64,000 nucleotides of DNA from Hemicordylus capensis. Its lineage: Eukaryota > Chordata > Lepidosauria > Squamata > Cordylidae. Below the pieces are notes generated by a model. That model did no database searches. It saw nothing but the letters and a program-made list of their open reading frames with translations, and was not told the DNA's origin. This document shows positions 23,381 through 35,394 of the stretch, piece after piece; the first letter of the stretch is position 1, and each line of letters begins with the position of its first letter. The position numbers were made by a program, and so were the translations under genes. The stretch spans positions 183,166,501 through 183,230,500 of the forward strand of contig NC_069661.1 of assembly GCF_027244095.1 (NCBI RefSeq), in the 5' to 3' direction.

Positions 23381-23960
23381 TCGGGGGCAAGGGGTGTCCT
23401 AGAGTGGAGTGTGATGGGTGGTGGTTCTGGGTGGTAGTTCTCAAAGGGGTGGTAGTTCTCAAGGGGGGTGGTAGTTCTCAAGGGGGGGCAAGATGGGTGG
23501 TAGTTCTCAAGGGGGGCAAGTAAGCTATCAGAATTATTTGAAAGGAATTGGGCAAAGGGCTGATTTTTAAGTGATTTTTGAAGTTTATGTCTCTTTAAGG
23601 TTAGCAATAAGAGTGGATTCATGGTTTGTCATTGAAAATCTTATATGCTACAAAAGGATGTTCACTCAGAACACTTCAGAAACAACAAAACCCAGTACCC
23701 CATGGGTTAGCAACCCATGGGGGTGGTTGGCACCCTCACCCTGGGCCACCCCAGCACCCTCCAAGTGCAGTTATGGAGCTGCTGAAACCTCCATTCTTCC
23801 CTATGGAGAAAAACCTTATAGCCACTTGTGGGGTGCTGGGGTGGCCCAGAGTGAGTGGTGATGTAGTGCACAGAGGGTTGCTAACCCATGGGGTACTGTG
23901 TAAAGCACCTTGAAGTATCCCCTTTCAAATCCATTATTGGAAACACAAGTGCATCTGTAA
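23381..23960. repeat. foldback block related to 50.5-51.0 kb
   Basis: 23391-23525 has GGTGGTAGTTCTCAAGGGG repeated four to five times. 23691-23770 and 23822-23908 are inverted copies (CAGTACCCCATGGGTTAGCA versus its complement, and CTGGGCCACCCCAGCACC versus its complement). Parts (TTGTCATTGAA, ACTTCAGAAACAACAAAACCC) recur at 50.9-51.0 kb in other order. Probably a non-autonomous DNA element; family unknown. Confidence 0.5.
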
Positions 23961-24997
23961 CAAAGGCAAAATTCAATTTTTGAATCCCCCTCTTTAGAAA
24001 AATGTTTGGGAACCGTTAGAATTGATGACCTCCCTCCTTTTGTATCCCTGCAATGATTTATCTTCATGAGTTCAAGTTGGCTTCATCACTGATGAGTAGT
24101 GAGGGATATTTACTCTGTTTTCTTTATCCTTCTGGCACCCTAATCACTCCTGAATGCATAACTGAGCACAGTAGTCTTCTGTTCTGCTCTTCCACATGCT
24201 CTCCCATTGTTTTCCAGTGCTTCCGGCAATTTCCCTTAGATCTCACAATATCCCTGCTCTCTTTGAGTCACTTTATTAAGCTCCCTTGGTAGCTTTCTTC
24301 ATAGTGGGCCCTTGACAGCACTCATCAATTCTGGATACTTCAATTAATTGCACCAGCATCTTTCAGAACTCCTGGCTGCTCAGTTAGCTCTTATGCTACT
24401 GGTGTTTCAGATCCTCCAGCAAAAGAAACAAACTGTAGGGATGTTAATAGTTAAATGAGTAAATGCATGTAAAATCTCCAGGCATTCTAGAGCAAAATCC
24501 CTGGCAAAACAAAATTCTATTGAGGATAAATACGGTCCTTTAATTTTTCAGAGAAATATTTTAGGTTTGTTTCTGTTCGTCAAGATTTTGTCTCTGGCAG
24601 ACTCAGTCATCAAGCAGAATTGTTTCTATTCCCTTGGGAACAGCAATGAAAACATTTGAGCCTTTTGGATTATGTTCCTGTGAGGTACAATCATCACCAG
24701 ATATTCTCAAATAGACTGAAGATTTTCTGATTCCAATGCACACGAACTTACCTATTTTTGGTCAGCAGCTCATAAACTTCAGAGCACTTCAGTCCGTTTT
24801 ATTGATCCGGAACAATGGTCAAATGGGAGAATACAGAACGTAAGATGTGAGATGAACTAGAAAGAGAAACAAAGGACTTCCTTTAAGATAAAGAGAGTAA
24901 AATGGGAGGGAACTCTTGAATGGGCCATTAGCTTCCAAATTCTTCTGATTTCTGGGGACAGACTTTGAAGCAGGTAAATCCTTCTTCTAATGCAGAG
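23961..24997. other. no gene recognised
   Basis: Unique-looking DNA, no repeat or coding signal seen. The last bases (24990-24997, ATGCAGAG) are the target duplication of the next element. Confidence 0.5.
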
Positions 24998-25917
24998 TAG
25001 GGGTGTGCAGAACCAGAACCAAAATCAAACCTGGTTCAGTTTGAACCAGCCCAGTTGGACCAGTTTGAGCTTGAACCGGACTGGCTCCCCACCAAAAGTG
25101 GGCCAGTCTAAGTTTGAACTGAACCAGGCCTGGTTCAGACTGAATCGGTTCAGCCCAGTCCAAGAGCTTCGAGTGCCTTGCTTGCTTGTAAAGCGGAATC
25201 CAATAAGAACTCCCTTTTACAAGCAAAGGGGGATTCTCTAACTAAAAAGGGGTTTGGAGGGGCGGGCAAGAGGGCACCTTACCAGCTGTGGTGGTGGTGC
25301 TGGTGCTGGCAGTGGCACCTCTCAGCTACTAGCGCGCCTCCCTCAAACGACAGGCTGGTGTGCAGCCTGGTTCCAGGTGGATGGGCAAGTGGGCACCTTA
25401 CCATCTATGGTGACAGTGGATGTGGCAGTGGTTCCCCAGCAGCTGCGGCTGCGGCTCTATGGCAGTGGCGGTCCTTCATGGCCCCATTGGCACTTCCCCT
25501 CCATACAGTGGGCTGGTGAGTGATGCAGTTCTGGCCTCCGCACATGCATGGAAGTTGGAACTGCACTGCCTGCTGGCCCATGGTGAGGAGAGAGAGCTGG
25601 CAGGAACAAGAGGGGCCGCTGCAGAGCCACCACCAGGCAGCCACCACCACATACAGTAAGGTACTTCCTCACCTGCCCCCTGAATCCCATTTTAGGTAGG
25701 GAATTCCCCTTTGCTTGTAAATGGAAATCCTTACTGGATTCCCCTTTACAAGCAAAGCATTCAAATTGGGTCAAACCGTGGGCGGCCTGGTTCCAGTTTA
25801 ACAGCACAAACCAAACCGCCAGCCGGTTCCAAGAAACTGGTTTGCAGACCAGCAGTTCAATTTGAATTTGGTTCAGATTTGATGAACCTGCAGTTGCCAG
25901 CTCCGTACAGACTCCTA
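24998..25917. mobile_element. palindromic hAT-like family P, copy 3, with 8-bp TSD
   Basis: 920 bp, flanked by ATGCAGAG at 24990-24997 and 25918-25925. It starts TAGGGGTGTGC and ends as the inverse of TAGGAGTCTGT, imperfect short TIRs. A CTGGTTCA/TGAACCAG stem lies at 25031-25049. Larger inverted arms (about 25179-25260 and 25680-25770, including TTTACAAGCAAAG) bracket a GC-rich middle. TSD length and TIR type indicate hAT. No transposase. Confidence 0.8.
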
Positions 25918-25925
25918 ATGCAGAG

Positions 25926-26561
25926 TTCAATCTAGTGATGGACAAACTCTGCCAGGCTCAATTCAGAATGGGATTGCCTCTTTATTTTGTTCAGTTTGTC
26001 TTAGGTTAAAATTAAACTCATTTAAGCTTCACTGAATTTTAGGTGAGGCCCTGTTGTGCTCCTGATTATGTGACTGTCACACTTCTGATCTCTCAACATC
26101 TACCTGGTTACTTGTTCAGCACCAACATAAACTCAACGATCAGGAAGGGAGGCTTGCTGTAGTCTAAAGGCTCTCAATATGTCTTTTCAGGCTCCTATCT
26201 AGGAAAGCCCTACTGAGTGATCAAATCATGCATTGGGTACAAGCATTAGATGAGTGACTCTGGAGAGCCTGACCCCTTAATATCTAATATCTCCCTGTCT
26301 GAGCTGACAGGCAGTCTCAAACAGAAGTGCTTTTACCACTGGAATTCAGGGCCAAAGTCCAGGGCCTCCACAACCCCTGAGGTCCCCACAAATCCTCTTT
26401 AGTCTGTCCTGGGTGGTTTGGTCACCTGGCCGAGCATGATGATGCTTAATTTGCAGGGGAGGGGGGTCCTCCAAAAGCATTTAGGTCCAGGCTCCAAAGT
26501 TACCTAGGTGCACCTCTTGTCTCAGATTTAGTCTTTCAGGCTTGTTAAAATCTTGTCTAGG
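25926..26561. other. no clear feature; may include upstream LINE remains
   Basis: No domain or repeat could be fixed. The stretch just before 26562 may belong to the LINE fossil that follows. Confidence 0.4.
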
Positions 26562-27170
26562 GTGACTCAGGAGTTCATGGCTGCCATCACAACCATGGGG
26601 CTGTCTCAATATATTACGGACCCAAGCTATGTGGCAGGTCGCTCTCTTGATTTGGTGTTTTCAACTGAGTGGGAAGATCTCACTCAGTAGTGAGGTCATC
26701 TATCTCTATGTGGAGGATCACATTTCTAGTTCCTTGTTATGGCTGGAACACTTCCTGTTGTGGTTTAGACTCATAGAAGTTATTCCTCTTCATAGGAGTG
26801 TGGAATGTGTTTGAATGGTCTGCCCTGGAGGCTGAAGGAATCTTGAAAAGATGTTTGAACACCTTTGGGAAACTTCCTGCTCCCTTGACTGGTGCTCTTT
26901 TCAAAGCCCTTGATCCCTTGTGAGATGCAGAGATGACTTGAGAGGGGAACGCGAAAACTCCAATGCAACCTCTCCAATCCTGTAGAAACCATCTGACTCT
27001 GTGGTCTGCTAGAAAGCCGGCAGTGATGAAATGGCTTGAGAGACATCTAGAGCACAAGTGGCAGAAAACATGATGTGAATCTGGTCAAGCTTATTATCAA
27101 GCCTACTTTGTGGCAGTAATGGTGGCAAAAAAGCGATACTTCTCCACATCAAAGTACCTATCACTGAGCA
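26562..27170 (+). mobile_element. L2-like LINE fossil, endonuclease end and linker
   Basis: Plus-strand frame from 26562 reads MAAITTMGLSQYITDPSY then AGRSLDLVFSTEWEDL, the C-terminal block of the APE endonuclease of L2/CR1-like LINEs (a G-L-x-Q-x-V/I-x-x-P-T/S...LDLVF pattern). After several stops and frame changes, PAVMKWLERHLEHKWQKT and YFVAVMVAKKRYFS match the linker before the RT. No RT follows. Old and dead. Confidence 0.62.
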
Positions 27171-27479
27171 CATGCAACTTTCATCATCAGTGGTACCCAA
27201 CAGTACCACTTCAGTGGTACCCCACAATCAAGGGGTTCTGGGGTACATTCACTCAAGGAGCACTTTGCTTTTGCTCAGCCCCCTTCACTTCATCCCCAAA
27301 GTGCAAATGAACTGTTTGAATATATTGGCAAGTTTGTTTCTGTCCCCTGATCCTTCCTTCTCTCACACAAGTCTCCTACACCTCTCCATGAGTTCCTCAT
27401 TAGAACTCACATGCAAAGTAGGGCATGGAAGCACAGCAAAGCAAACACTGTACATGGAGACCACAATGTACATGTTGGA

Positions 27480-27789
27480 GCCCTAAACAGAACTTGTGAC
27501 AGAACAACCTTCCTTCTGGCCAGAACATCCCAGCCACCATTTTGGAATTAAAAATGGCTGCCATGCATATATGGCTGCCATTTTAGATTTTAAAATGGTC
27601 ACCGTGCATGTGCAACCACCAAAATGGCAGCTGGAATGGGTCAGAACATTCCATCTGGAACAGGGTTCTTCCATTCTGAGCTCGGAAGAGACCCCCTTTA
27701 AAAGGGTGTTCTGTTCTGAGCTTGGAGTGCTTGAAACAGCCCATTCCAAGCTCAGGACAGCCCAAATTAGGAAGTTCTGTACACCCTTA
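27480..27789 (-). mobile_element. palindromic hAT-like family P, copy 4
   Basis: Minus-strand start TAAGGGTGTACAGAAC (from 27789). An 11-bp stem CTGAGCTTGGA / TCCAAGCTCAG is at 27716-27726 and 27745-27755. AAAATGG/CCATTTT words form more inverted pairs inside (27560-27600). The left end near 27480 is approximate. Confidence 0.5.
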
Positions 27790-29256
27790 GTCCAAACGAA
27801 GATCTTTTTGTCTCCCTCTGCAAGAGAGGATAGTATTGGGAATAGTACTGGGGTGTGTAATGATAACTCTTGAATAAAACAATCTGGTGCAAAAGTGCTG
27901 TTATCACCCTCATGAGAACTTCAAAATAATATATTTTGAAATGGGGTTGACATGAACAGCATCATCACATAAAAGTTTGTCATCACTCCAGTCAGTCAAA
28001 TGAGTGCAGAAGAGGTGCATCTTCAAGCAGCTGTCTGAAGATTAATGATTTGCCTTGGTTGCACTGAGTCATTGCTGCGGAGAATATCTTTTAGACCAGT
28101 TAATTTCAAAGCCTGCGAAGGCTCAGAAGGGAAAAGCACTGACTGATCTAAGTGTGACTGTACTTCCTTTGAGAAATGTGAGAAACACCATTGTTGTCAT
28201 AGCGGCACAAAAGTCATAAACGTTTCTACAAATGATAGGCCCAGATAATGACTCAAACATTTACTAAAGAAGAGTACTCAAATAAATTAAGAGATTTGTG
28301 CTCTTTGCTGAACCTTTTCCCATACAGTATGTGTTCTCTGTTTAAGCCTTCCTCTGGTGGTAGTGACACGAGGATGCTAGTTACTTGGAAGCAAGAGAAC
28401 TACAGTTATTATTTTTGACAAGCAATCAGTACTGTCAGTTTCCATCTCAGTTTCTATTATATTCTAAGTTGCAGAGATATGTAAAGGACCCAACCTTAAG
28501 GAAACCAATTAGTGTATTCTTCACATTAATACCAAGATAATTAAACTAAAGAAGACTCCCAATATGGCAGAGGATGAACACCATAATTCCTCCACAAGTG
28601 AACTTGGAGCTTCATCATTGGGCTCTCTAACTAGTTTGCCTTGCCTATGGATCCTCCTCTTCCCTTAAACATTGCCCACATAGTTCTCTCTGCAGCAGCC
28701 ACAGTCCTATCTCCTACTAGTTTTACAGAACAATGTGATTATTATAATTGGTCCACTCATCAAGTTAATAAACACTGGCAGCATTTGCATGTAACATAAA
28801 ACCGGTTTCATTGGTTTTCCTAACCCTCAATTCATTTTTGTAACCATCCGACCATAGCCTGGCAATCTCCGGTTTGAGGGTAGGGGAACCACTCTGTTTT
28901 TCCGGTCTGCTGAGACTACATCCCAGCAAGCTCTGTAGCACTCATGTCAACAGACTGTGGGCAAGGCATCAGAGCATCTGCAGCCATTGGCCACGATGTG
29001 TCCATGGCTACCCTATTGGCCATGGCTGGCAGCCATTGGCCATGATCATCAGTGGGGACTGCCCAGCACAATCATGTTGATGCCATATGTCCATGCTTTT
29101 TTGGCATGGACTGTTCACCCTCAGCATGGAAGTGGCATTTAAATCCTTTTAAATGGCAATTAAGCCCTTCTCCTGACAGTAATTGCACTGTCGCCCTTGT
29201 ATAAGCCCCGCACCAAAACAGTCTTGCACAAGCATGATTCCTGGCAATGGGGCAAT
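27790..29256. other. no gene recognised
   Basis: Unique-looking DNA. GGCCATGG and CATTGGCCATG words recur at 28984-29045 but without a clear unit. Confidence 0.5.
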
Positions 29257-29441
29257 GCAGGGGGGTGGGCTCTATTTTTCTGTTACTCTGGGAAGGGATC
29301 ATTATGGCTTCCTATGAAGGAATGTGGATATGAGGGAGGGCACCAGGGAGGATGCAGGGGGGCACTATTTTTCTGTTAATCTGGGAAGAGATCATGATGG
29401 CTTCCTAGAAGAGAATATGTATATGAGGGAGGGCAAAGGAT
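29257..29441. repeat. tandem duplication, unit about 93 bp
   Basis: Two adjacent units share ATGCAGGGGGG, CTATTTTTCTGTTA, CTGGGAAG, GATCAT and ATATGAGGGAGGGCA in the same order, with roughly 10-15 percent differences by eye. Origin unknown. Confidence 0.75.
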
Positions 29442-32400
29442 CCTGGACCACTGTGACTGATGCTCTTGTGATGGCTGACCCTGGAAAAGCAGTCCCAGGA
29501 CACCAAAGCAAATTCATGCCTCGATGTTGGCTTGCCACCTAGGGAGTAGCCCTCTATTGAGAGGGCCAGTTTCCTGGAGAGGACCATAGCCTCCATGACC
29601 TCTGGGCCTCCATTGGACTGCGTTCTCATGAGGTAGGCCATCCAAATCAAGGCCCCCTCCCCTTGTGTGTGGCCTCCATTCCCTCTGGTTAAAAATAGAA
29701 ATTTTACACTGTGACCCCATCCTCTCCAGGCAACCCTTTAGGAGCAATGGCTGCTCCATGTATCCAGGCGGCACCAAGTGGACAAACTAGGGAAGTACGG
29801 GTACCAGGGACTGAACTTTAGTCTCATTCAAATTTCCTGGTTTTGGACCGACGCTGCAGAATATGCAGATTGACTGCTGTGGGGAATCGCGGGAGAGGGG
29901 AGCCCCAGTTATCAGTGATCCCAGGAGAGTAGGGTAACCATGACAGTTAAAACCAATTATGGATATGTTTGAATGGATGAATGGACCAGCAGAGGGACTG
30001 CTTGGACTGTTTCTTTGCAGCCATCACCAAGTCAGGGAGAGGTGTTGCTGGGGTACCCATTCCTGCAGCTTATTTGCATCAAGCAAACAGTCTCATGAGA
30101 GAGTGGTCTTTGGGAGAAGGGCTATCAGTGCACAATATTAGCAATTCTGCCTGATCCCCATGTATGCCAGGATGGTTCTTTTCATGATTTGTGAGTGGGT
30201 CTCTCTATGGATATCCACTCTCATGAGACAGCAGTCTGCTCTGAAGCAACATCCATTCTTATCACATAGGAGGAATCTATCCTGTGACTGGAGGCAATGC
30301 TGATCCTGCTGGACAGTTCTTCTCATCAGTAATGCTATAGAGTGCACTGTTGCACCCAAGGGGAAGGAGTTGCCCCCCCCCTTACCCAACTTCATTGTTC
30401 AAAAAATAGAGCAAAGCCATTAGAGAATTCCTGGGTGGGGCTGCCTTTTAAACCTGACCCTAGGTATTGCTACCCATCCATATGTTATCTTTGTAGCAAT
30501 CTAATTGGGTTGTCTGGTTTATGGTGCCAATGTTATTGCATGTGTTTGTGAACATACTTCATCAATTTTTTTTTTAACAAAAAAGTTGTGCCTGTCTTGT
30601 CATCCTGTCCCCCTTTTTCTTCTGATTTCCAGAGGGGGGAACAAGAGACACAGTGGGAAGTGGGCATCCCCAATGTGACTTCTCCCTTTGAGAGGTTTAG
30701 AAGCTTGCGATGGGAGAGTCCCTATTGCCGAGCAATGGCTTCAGTGGCGTGGAGACGGGGTGGGGCAAGTGCTTGGAGGGCGGCCATTGAGAAGCACGGC
30801 AGATATGGAGCGGGCATGTTCCTGGGTGGGTCTGGGCTGCCATCTCTATTATTTTTGTTCCTGAAACAGCATGAAGTCACGGTTATGGAGGCATCTGTGT
30901 TTGGAAGTAACTCACTACAAACTGAAGGATCAAACTGGAGTTTGGTGAGGGAAACTCCAGGTTGCTTTCACCATGAAACTGGTTTCACGCATTCGGACAT
31001 ACACAATTCCCAACCTTTGCACCTTTCAAGTCCAGTTTGCCTTTACATGCGGATAGGGCCACTGCCTGGCACCATATCATACATCATTTAATAGTTCATT
31101 CGTCCTCATATTCTGAAAATATAAATGATATTTTCACCTATGTATCTTGTATATAGATATAGATTATATAGATACAGATACACACATATCTCTGTGTTAC
31201 TTTATATGTGTGTGTATGTATAATGTACATACATATAATGTATACATTATGTAACTTATTTGTTGGTTTTAATGGTATTGTATTTAATTGGTTTCTATTA
31301 TTTGCTCTGCTTGGAAGTTTCACTGGTTTGCTGTTATATTTGACAAAATGTGTTTTTTAATTGTGTGTGCGGTTTTGTAGACTGACGAGCGGAAATACAA
31401 CGTAGCATTTATGTGTTGCTTATTTGTTGATGTTGGTCACACACAAAACTTTCATTATATTCCACCGCAATATTTATGCCTTTTATTAGACTCCGTGGAC
31501 TTTATATTAATGATATTGTTGTTGACCTGTAGCAATCAGTATTCTCATTAGATTTAGTAATTGTAAATATGTCAAGGAAAGTGAAAGAAAAATGTAAGTA
31601 CAACAGTGAACTTCTAAAGCAGCAATAAAACATGCTGAAGGCCCCCATGCGTACAAAATATTAAATTGTGCATCTCAAAATAAAATGCAATATGGAAGGC
31701 ATTATTTATTCAGGTTCTGTCCCATGTGACTGTAGAAACAAGGTTGGAAATGTGAATTTTATGGACTTGCACCAATTCTTTTCTTTTTCTCATTTGTTTT
31801 TGAGCAATAGGAGCAACTTCCCCTGTAGCATTGTGCTCATGGTAGCGACACTCATTTCAACTGTAGCAAGCATAATGGGAAGAGGAGTGAGTCTTGCTGC
31901 AGTAACTTTGTTGTGTGTATTGGGGGAGCCTGTTTAGCTCCCTAAAAACAGGAAGGATATATGAACATAGAAATACATATTTTCTTAAATGCTATAAGAA
32001 AGAGGATAATGTCCTCTACTTCAACTCATGATGTCACTTCCTGTCCTGGTACATTCTCTTCACTGCCCTTCTAGGGCAGGGCAGTGAAGAGAAAGGCAAC
32101 AATTTCAGATGGCACAGTGGTGGCTGCCTTCTAGGCAACTAATTTCTTCAATTTCTACATCATCTGAAGAACAAACAAAAAAAACATCAAGCAGTTACAC
32201 ATACACCATCATTTATTTTTTTTAAAAAAAGGAATCATCTGTATTAGCACTAAGTAGGGAAAGTGATATAAAATAAAATTGCTATGACTTCAAGCCAGTA
32301 CCCTAATTTGCAGGGAGGACTTGTGATTTTTCTAAAACTTTGGGTTGTCCTAATCATTAACACACAACTGTATGGTATCTGGCTAAGAACATCCAAGATG

Positions 32401-32559
32401 ATTAGAGTCTTGATTCAAGTCCTATTACAATCAATGGAAAATACCACATTGACTTTAATGGGATTTGGATGAGGTCCTTGAACAAGAAAAAATTAGAAAT
32501 ATGAGCATATTTCACAACGATCACATTAACTGCATAAGACAAAATCATCCATCTTCTCT
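29442..32559. other. no gene recognised; repeat D copy at 30905-30990, TA/TG-rich stretch at 31140-31260
   Basis: 30905-30990 matches 17131-17205 (CTACAAACTGAAGGATCAAA then GGAGTTTGG). 31140-31260 is an AT and TG rich stretch with imperfect dinucleotide runs. No coding-like frame was seen elsewhere. Confidence 0.5.
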
Positions 32560-32617
32560 AATGGCATTTTGCTAAAGATGGATTTGATAATGGCATTTTG
32601 CTAAAGATGGATTTGAT
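32560..32617. repeat. perfect 29-bp tandem duplication
   Basis: 32560-32588 and 32589-32617 are identical (unit starts AATGGCATTTTGC and ends GGATTTGAT). Perfect identity suggests a recent event. Confidence 0.95.
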
Positions 32618-32840
32618 CTATTACTACATGTAAAAGTTGATCTCTGATGTCTCAGTTACAATCTTGAAACTGTACTAGGGTTCAGGGACTGACCTGGTCC
32701 TCTTTCTCTTTGCCAGCCTTTCTTTTCCTTGTCTCCCTGAGGCCTCAATAATGAAGGCGAGAAGGATTTCCTCCAAAGTCACCCTTTCCCTCTTCCTGCC
32801 CATGTGCTTGCTTCTTTTGACTGCCTCTGTACCTCAGAGT

Positions 32841-33606
32841 TAGCGTTGCCAACACTGTGTTGGCTGAAATCAGGACAGGGACTCAGAGAGGGGCTGGGGG
32901 CATGGCCACCTAGGGGTGGGGTTGTCTTTTTAAAAAAAAACTTATAGCTGCCACTGAGCGGCAGCGGCGCGCGATGAAGGCGAGAGCTCTCTCACCTCCC
33001 AAACTATGGGAATGGGCCATGGCTGCTCTGGAGCAAAGGATCACTGGGGCGGGCACACTGGCGAGAGGTGTGCTGCAGCTCAACTAAAAGCACTCACTGC
33101 CACTGACTCACTGCAGGAGGGAGGGAGGGATGGAGTGGGAGAGAAGGTGGCAAAAGGGACCCTGCCTCACCCTGCCTTCCTCCCAAATGAGGTAGACAGG
33201 CCGATTTCAGGCTTCTGTGCAGGTCCGTCTGCCTCATTTGAGAGGAAGGTGGGGTGAGGAAGGGACTCTTTCACCCACTTCTCTCCCACTCCGTCCCTCC
33301 CTCCTGCAGTGAGTCAGTGGCAGTGAGTGCTTGAGTGCTTTTAGTTCAGCTGCATGGTGCCTCTCGCCAGTGCGCCCACCCCAGGGAACCCCTGCCCCAG
33401 AGCAGCCATGTCACATTCCCAGTTTGGGAGGCCAGAGAGCTCTCGCCGCTGTCCCACTCTGCCACCATTCAGCAGCAGCTTTAAAAGTTAAAAGGGGAAG
33501 GGGAATTAAGGTCAAAAAGCAGGAGAAATTGTGTCCCGAACGGGATGAGCATTTCTCCGCAGGAAGTAGGGACATCCTGCACAGTGCAGGACAGCTGGCA
33601 ACCCTA
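32841..33606. mobile_element. hAT-type foldback element, 766 bp, with 8-bp TSD
   Basis: Flanked by CTCAGAGT at 32833-32840 and 33607-33614. It starts TAGCGTTGCCAAC and ends GCTGGCAACCCTA, so the ends are imperfect inverted copies of a TAGSGTTGCCA-like TIR. The interior is a long foldback: 32970-33170 (CACTCACTGCCACTGACTCA, GGAGGGAGGGAGGGATGG) has its complement at 33265-33450. No transposase. The GC-rich arms could form a cruciform. Confidence 0.85.
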
Positions 33607-33614
33607 CTCAGAGT

Positions 33615-35338
33615 CCACTTATCCACTGCCCAGCTGTGCTCTTCCTTTGCCTCACCCCTTCCCACTCTAAAGTACCCTACCATCATCTTGCATCTTCACA
33701 AGAGCTGCTGAAGTCTCTGTTTTCATATGTTTTCCTGAGGTCCATCTTGTTGGACCTTGTCGGGATGCCCTAGCAACCCTGTATGCTTAACTGAGTGGCT
33801 TCAGTGCTTCTCCTGGGATTTCCTGGTAGCCACTGCTTGCATCTTGACTGGCCAGAAATGTGGCAGCTGCTGATGGCAGGACCAGGGGTGAGTCCTCAGA
33901 GTCACCAGCCAAAGAAGGGGAAGGAAGCATACTGGTATACTTAAGAGCTAGAAACTCTCATGAACTCATGAACACAATGTCAGAAAACAAATATTACAGC
34001 ACATAGGACAGATAATTGGGATTGTGTTGACATGAGATACAAAAGTGGCCAGTATATGAATGTTTCACATCAGTAATGACAAACAAATAGAATGCAAGGA
34101 GTCTGTCTAAGAGACTATGATGGCCTTCCTGTCACCTGTGGGTTCAAGATAACAGCTGGCTTATTTTCCATGATCTTTATGCATACTAGAAAAGAGACTA
34201 GGTAGGTACATGCTCAGTCTCTCTCAATGGCAATCTCTCTCCATGGCAGTTGAAGACAGATCAATTGTCATTCTGACCATTCCCACCTTATGGGAGTTGG
34301 CACTGGTTTGGCTGGTGGGTCTCCTAATTAACATTGAAGGTATGGGGATACAAGTAATAATGATGAAGAACAGCTGGTAACAATAGCCAAGGGCTATGGG
34401 TGATGCAGGTCTTTGCACAAGTGATGTGTAGGGATTGTTCTAGGGGAGGATTGTTCTAGGGGAGCCATTTGGGTGGTGATCATCTGCAGTCTTTGATCCC
34501 TTGCATGCTGAGCTGATAGTGCTTTGAAGCACTAGGAATGAAGTTAGTCACCTGTCTTAGGAAACATGACATTTGGCAACTGGAATTTTAGAAAAGGCTT
34601 TTGGAGGAAGGAAGGAAGGCTAACCTCTGGTCAGAACCAGAGGGGCAGAACCATGGTGGAAGGACCAGTATAATCATGAGAAAACACTAGGCATAGATGG
34701 CGTATGACCAGAAGAAACAACCTCAGCTGAGACATTAAGGTAATAACAGGACATTCAGAAGGCCTACAAATGACAATGTGGTATATAGTAGTGAAGGAAT
34801 GGCAAAGCCAACAGGATTGATGAGGTGGGTGATTTATACTTACCTCTCCCTGCAAGGCAAATCAATTCATTTTTCAAGTGTAGCTCCTGGTGAGCTGAAT
34901 TGTACCAGAGGGATGTCTCTGCTGTCAGCCCAAGGAAGTCTTGGGCATCGTGACATTATGACCACCCACTCCAATGGTTAACATATTAGTGCCATGTTCC
35001 TTTTATAAAGGACAGGCTGTTAAATCCCAACGATGGATATCTGCCTTCTGAACAATATTCTTCTGTCTGCCTTTTGTTTCCTTACCCTAAAAGTGAGTGC
35101 TGATATAGTAGAAATTCAAAGTCAACAGTAAAAGTGCAGCTGTATTGAATGGAACAACACTTAAGGCAATGATAACAGTGTAAGACAATTGAAAAAGGTG
35201 CTTGGAGAAATGCTGTTCTTGTGGCATATTCTAGTTTCTCTGCTAGATGGCAGTAGAGATACTATCCTAAAGTGACATTTCATATAGCAGGGGTACTATG
35301 CAACACATTCCTTTCTTTTCCCTACCAGTGTGAGAAGA

Positions 35339-35394
<56 letters not shown>

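Noticed and set aside
22731-25917. CRISPR-like array of short repeats
   Set aside because: The recurring GGTTCAAA/TTTGAACC and GGTAGTTCTCAAGGGG words have no regular spacing or unique spacers, and the repeat context is vertebrate.
35341-35391. TG repeat as a functional element
   Set aside because: Ordinary dinucleotide microsatellite; no evidence of more.
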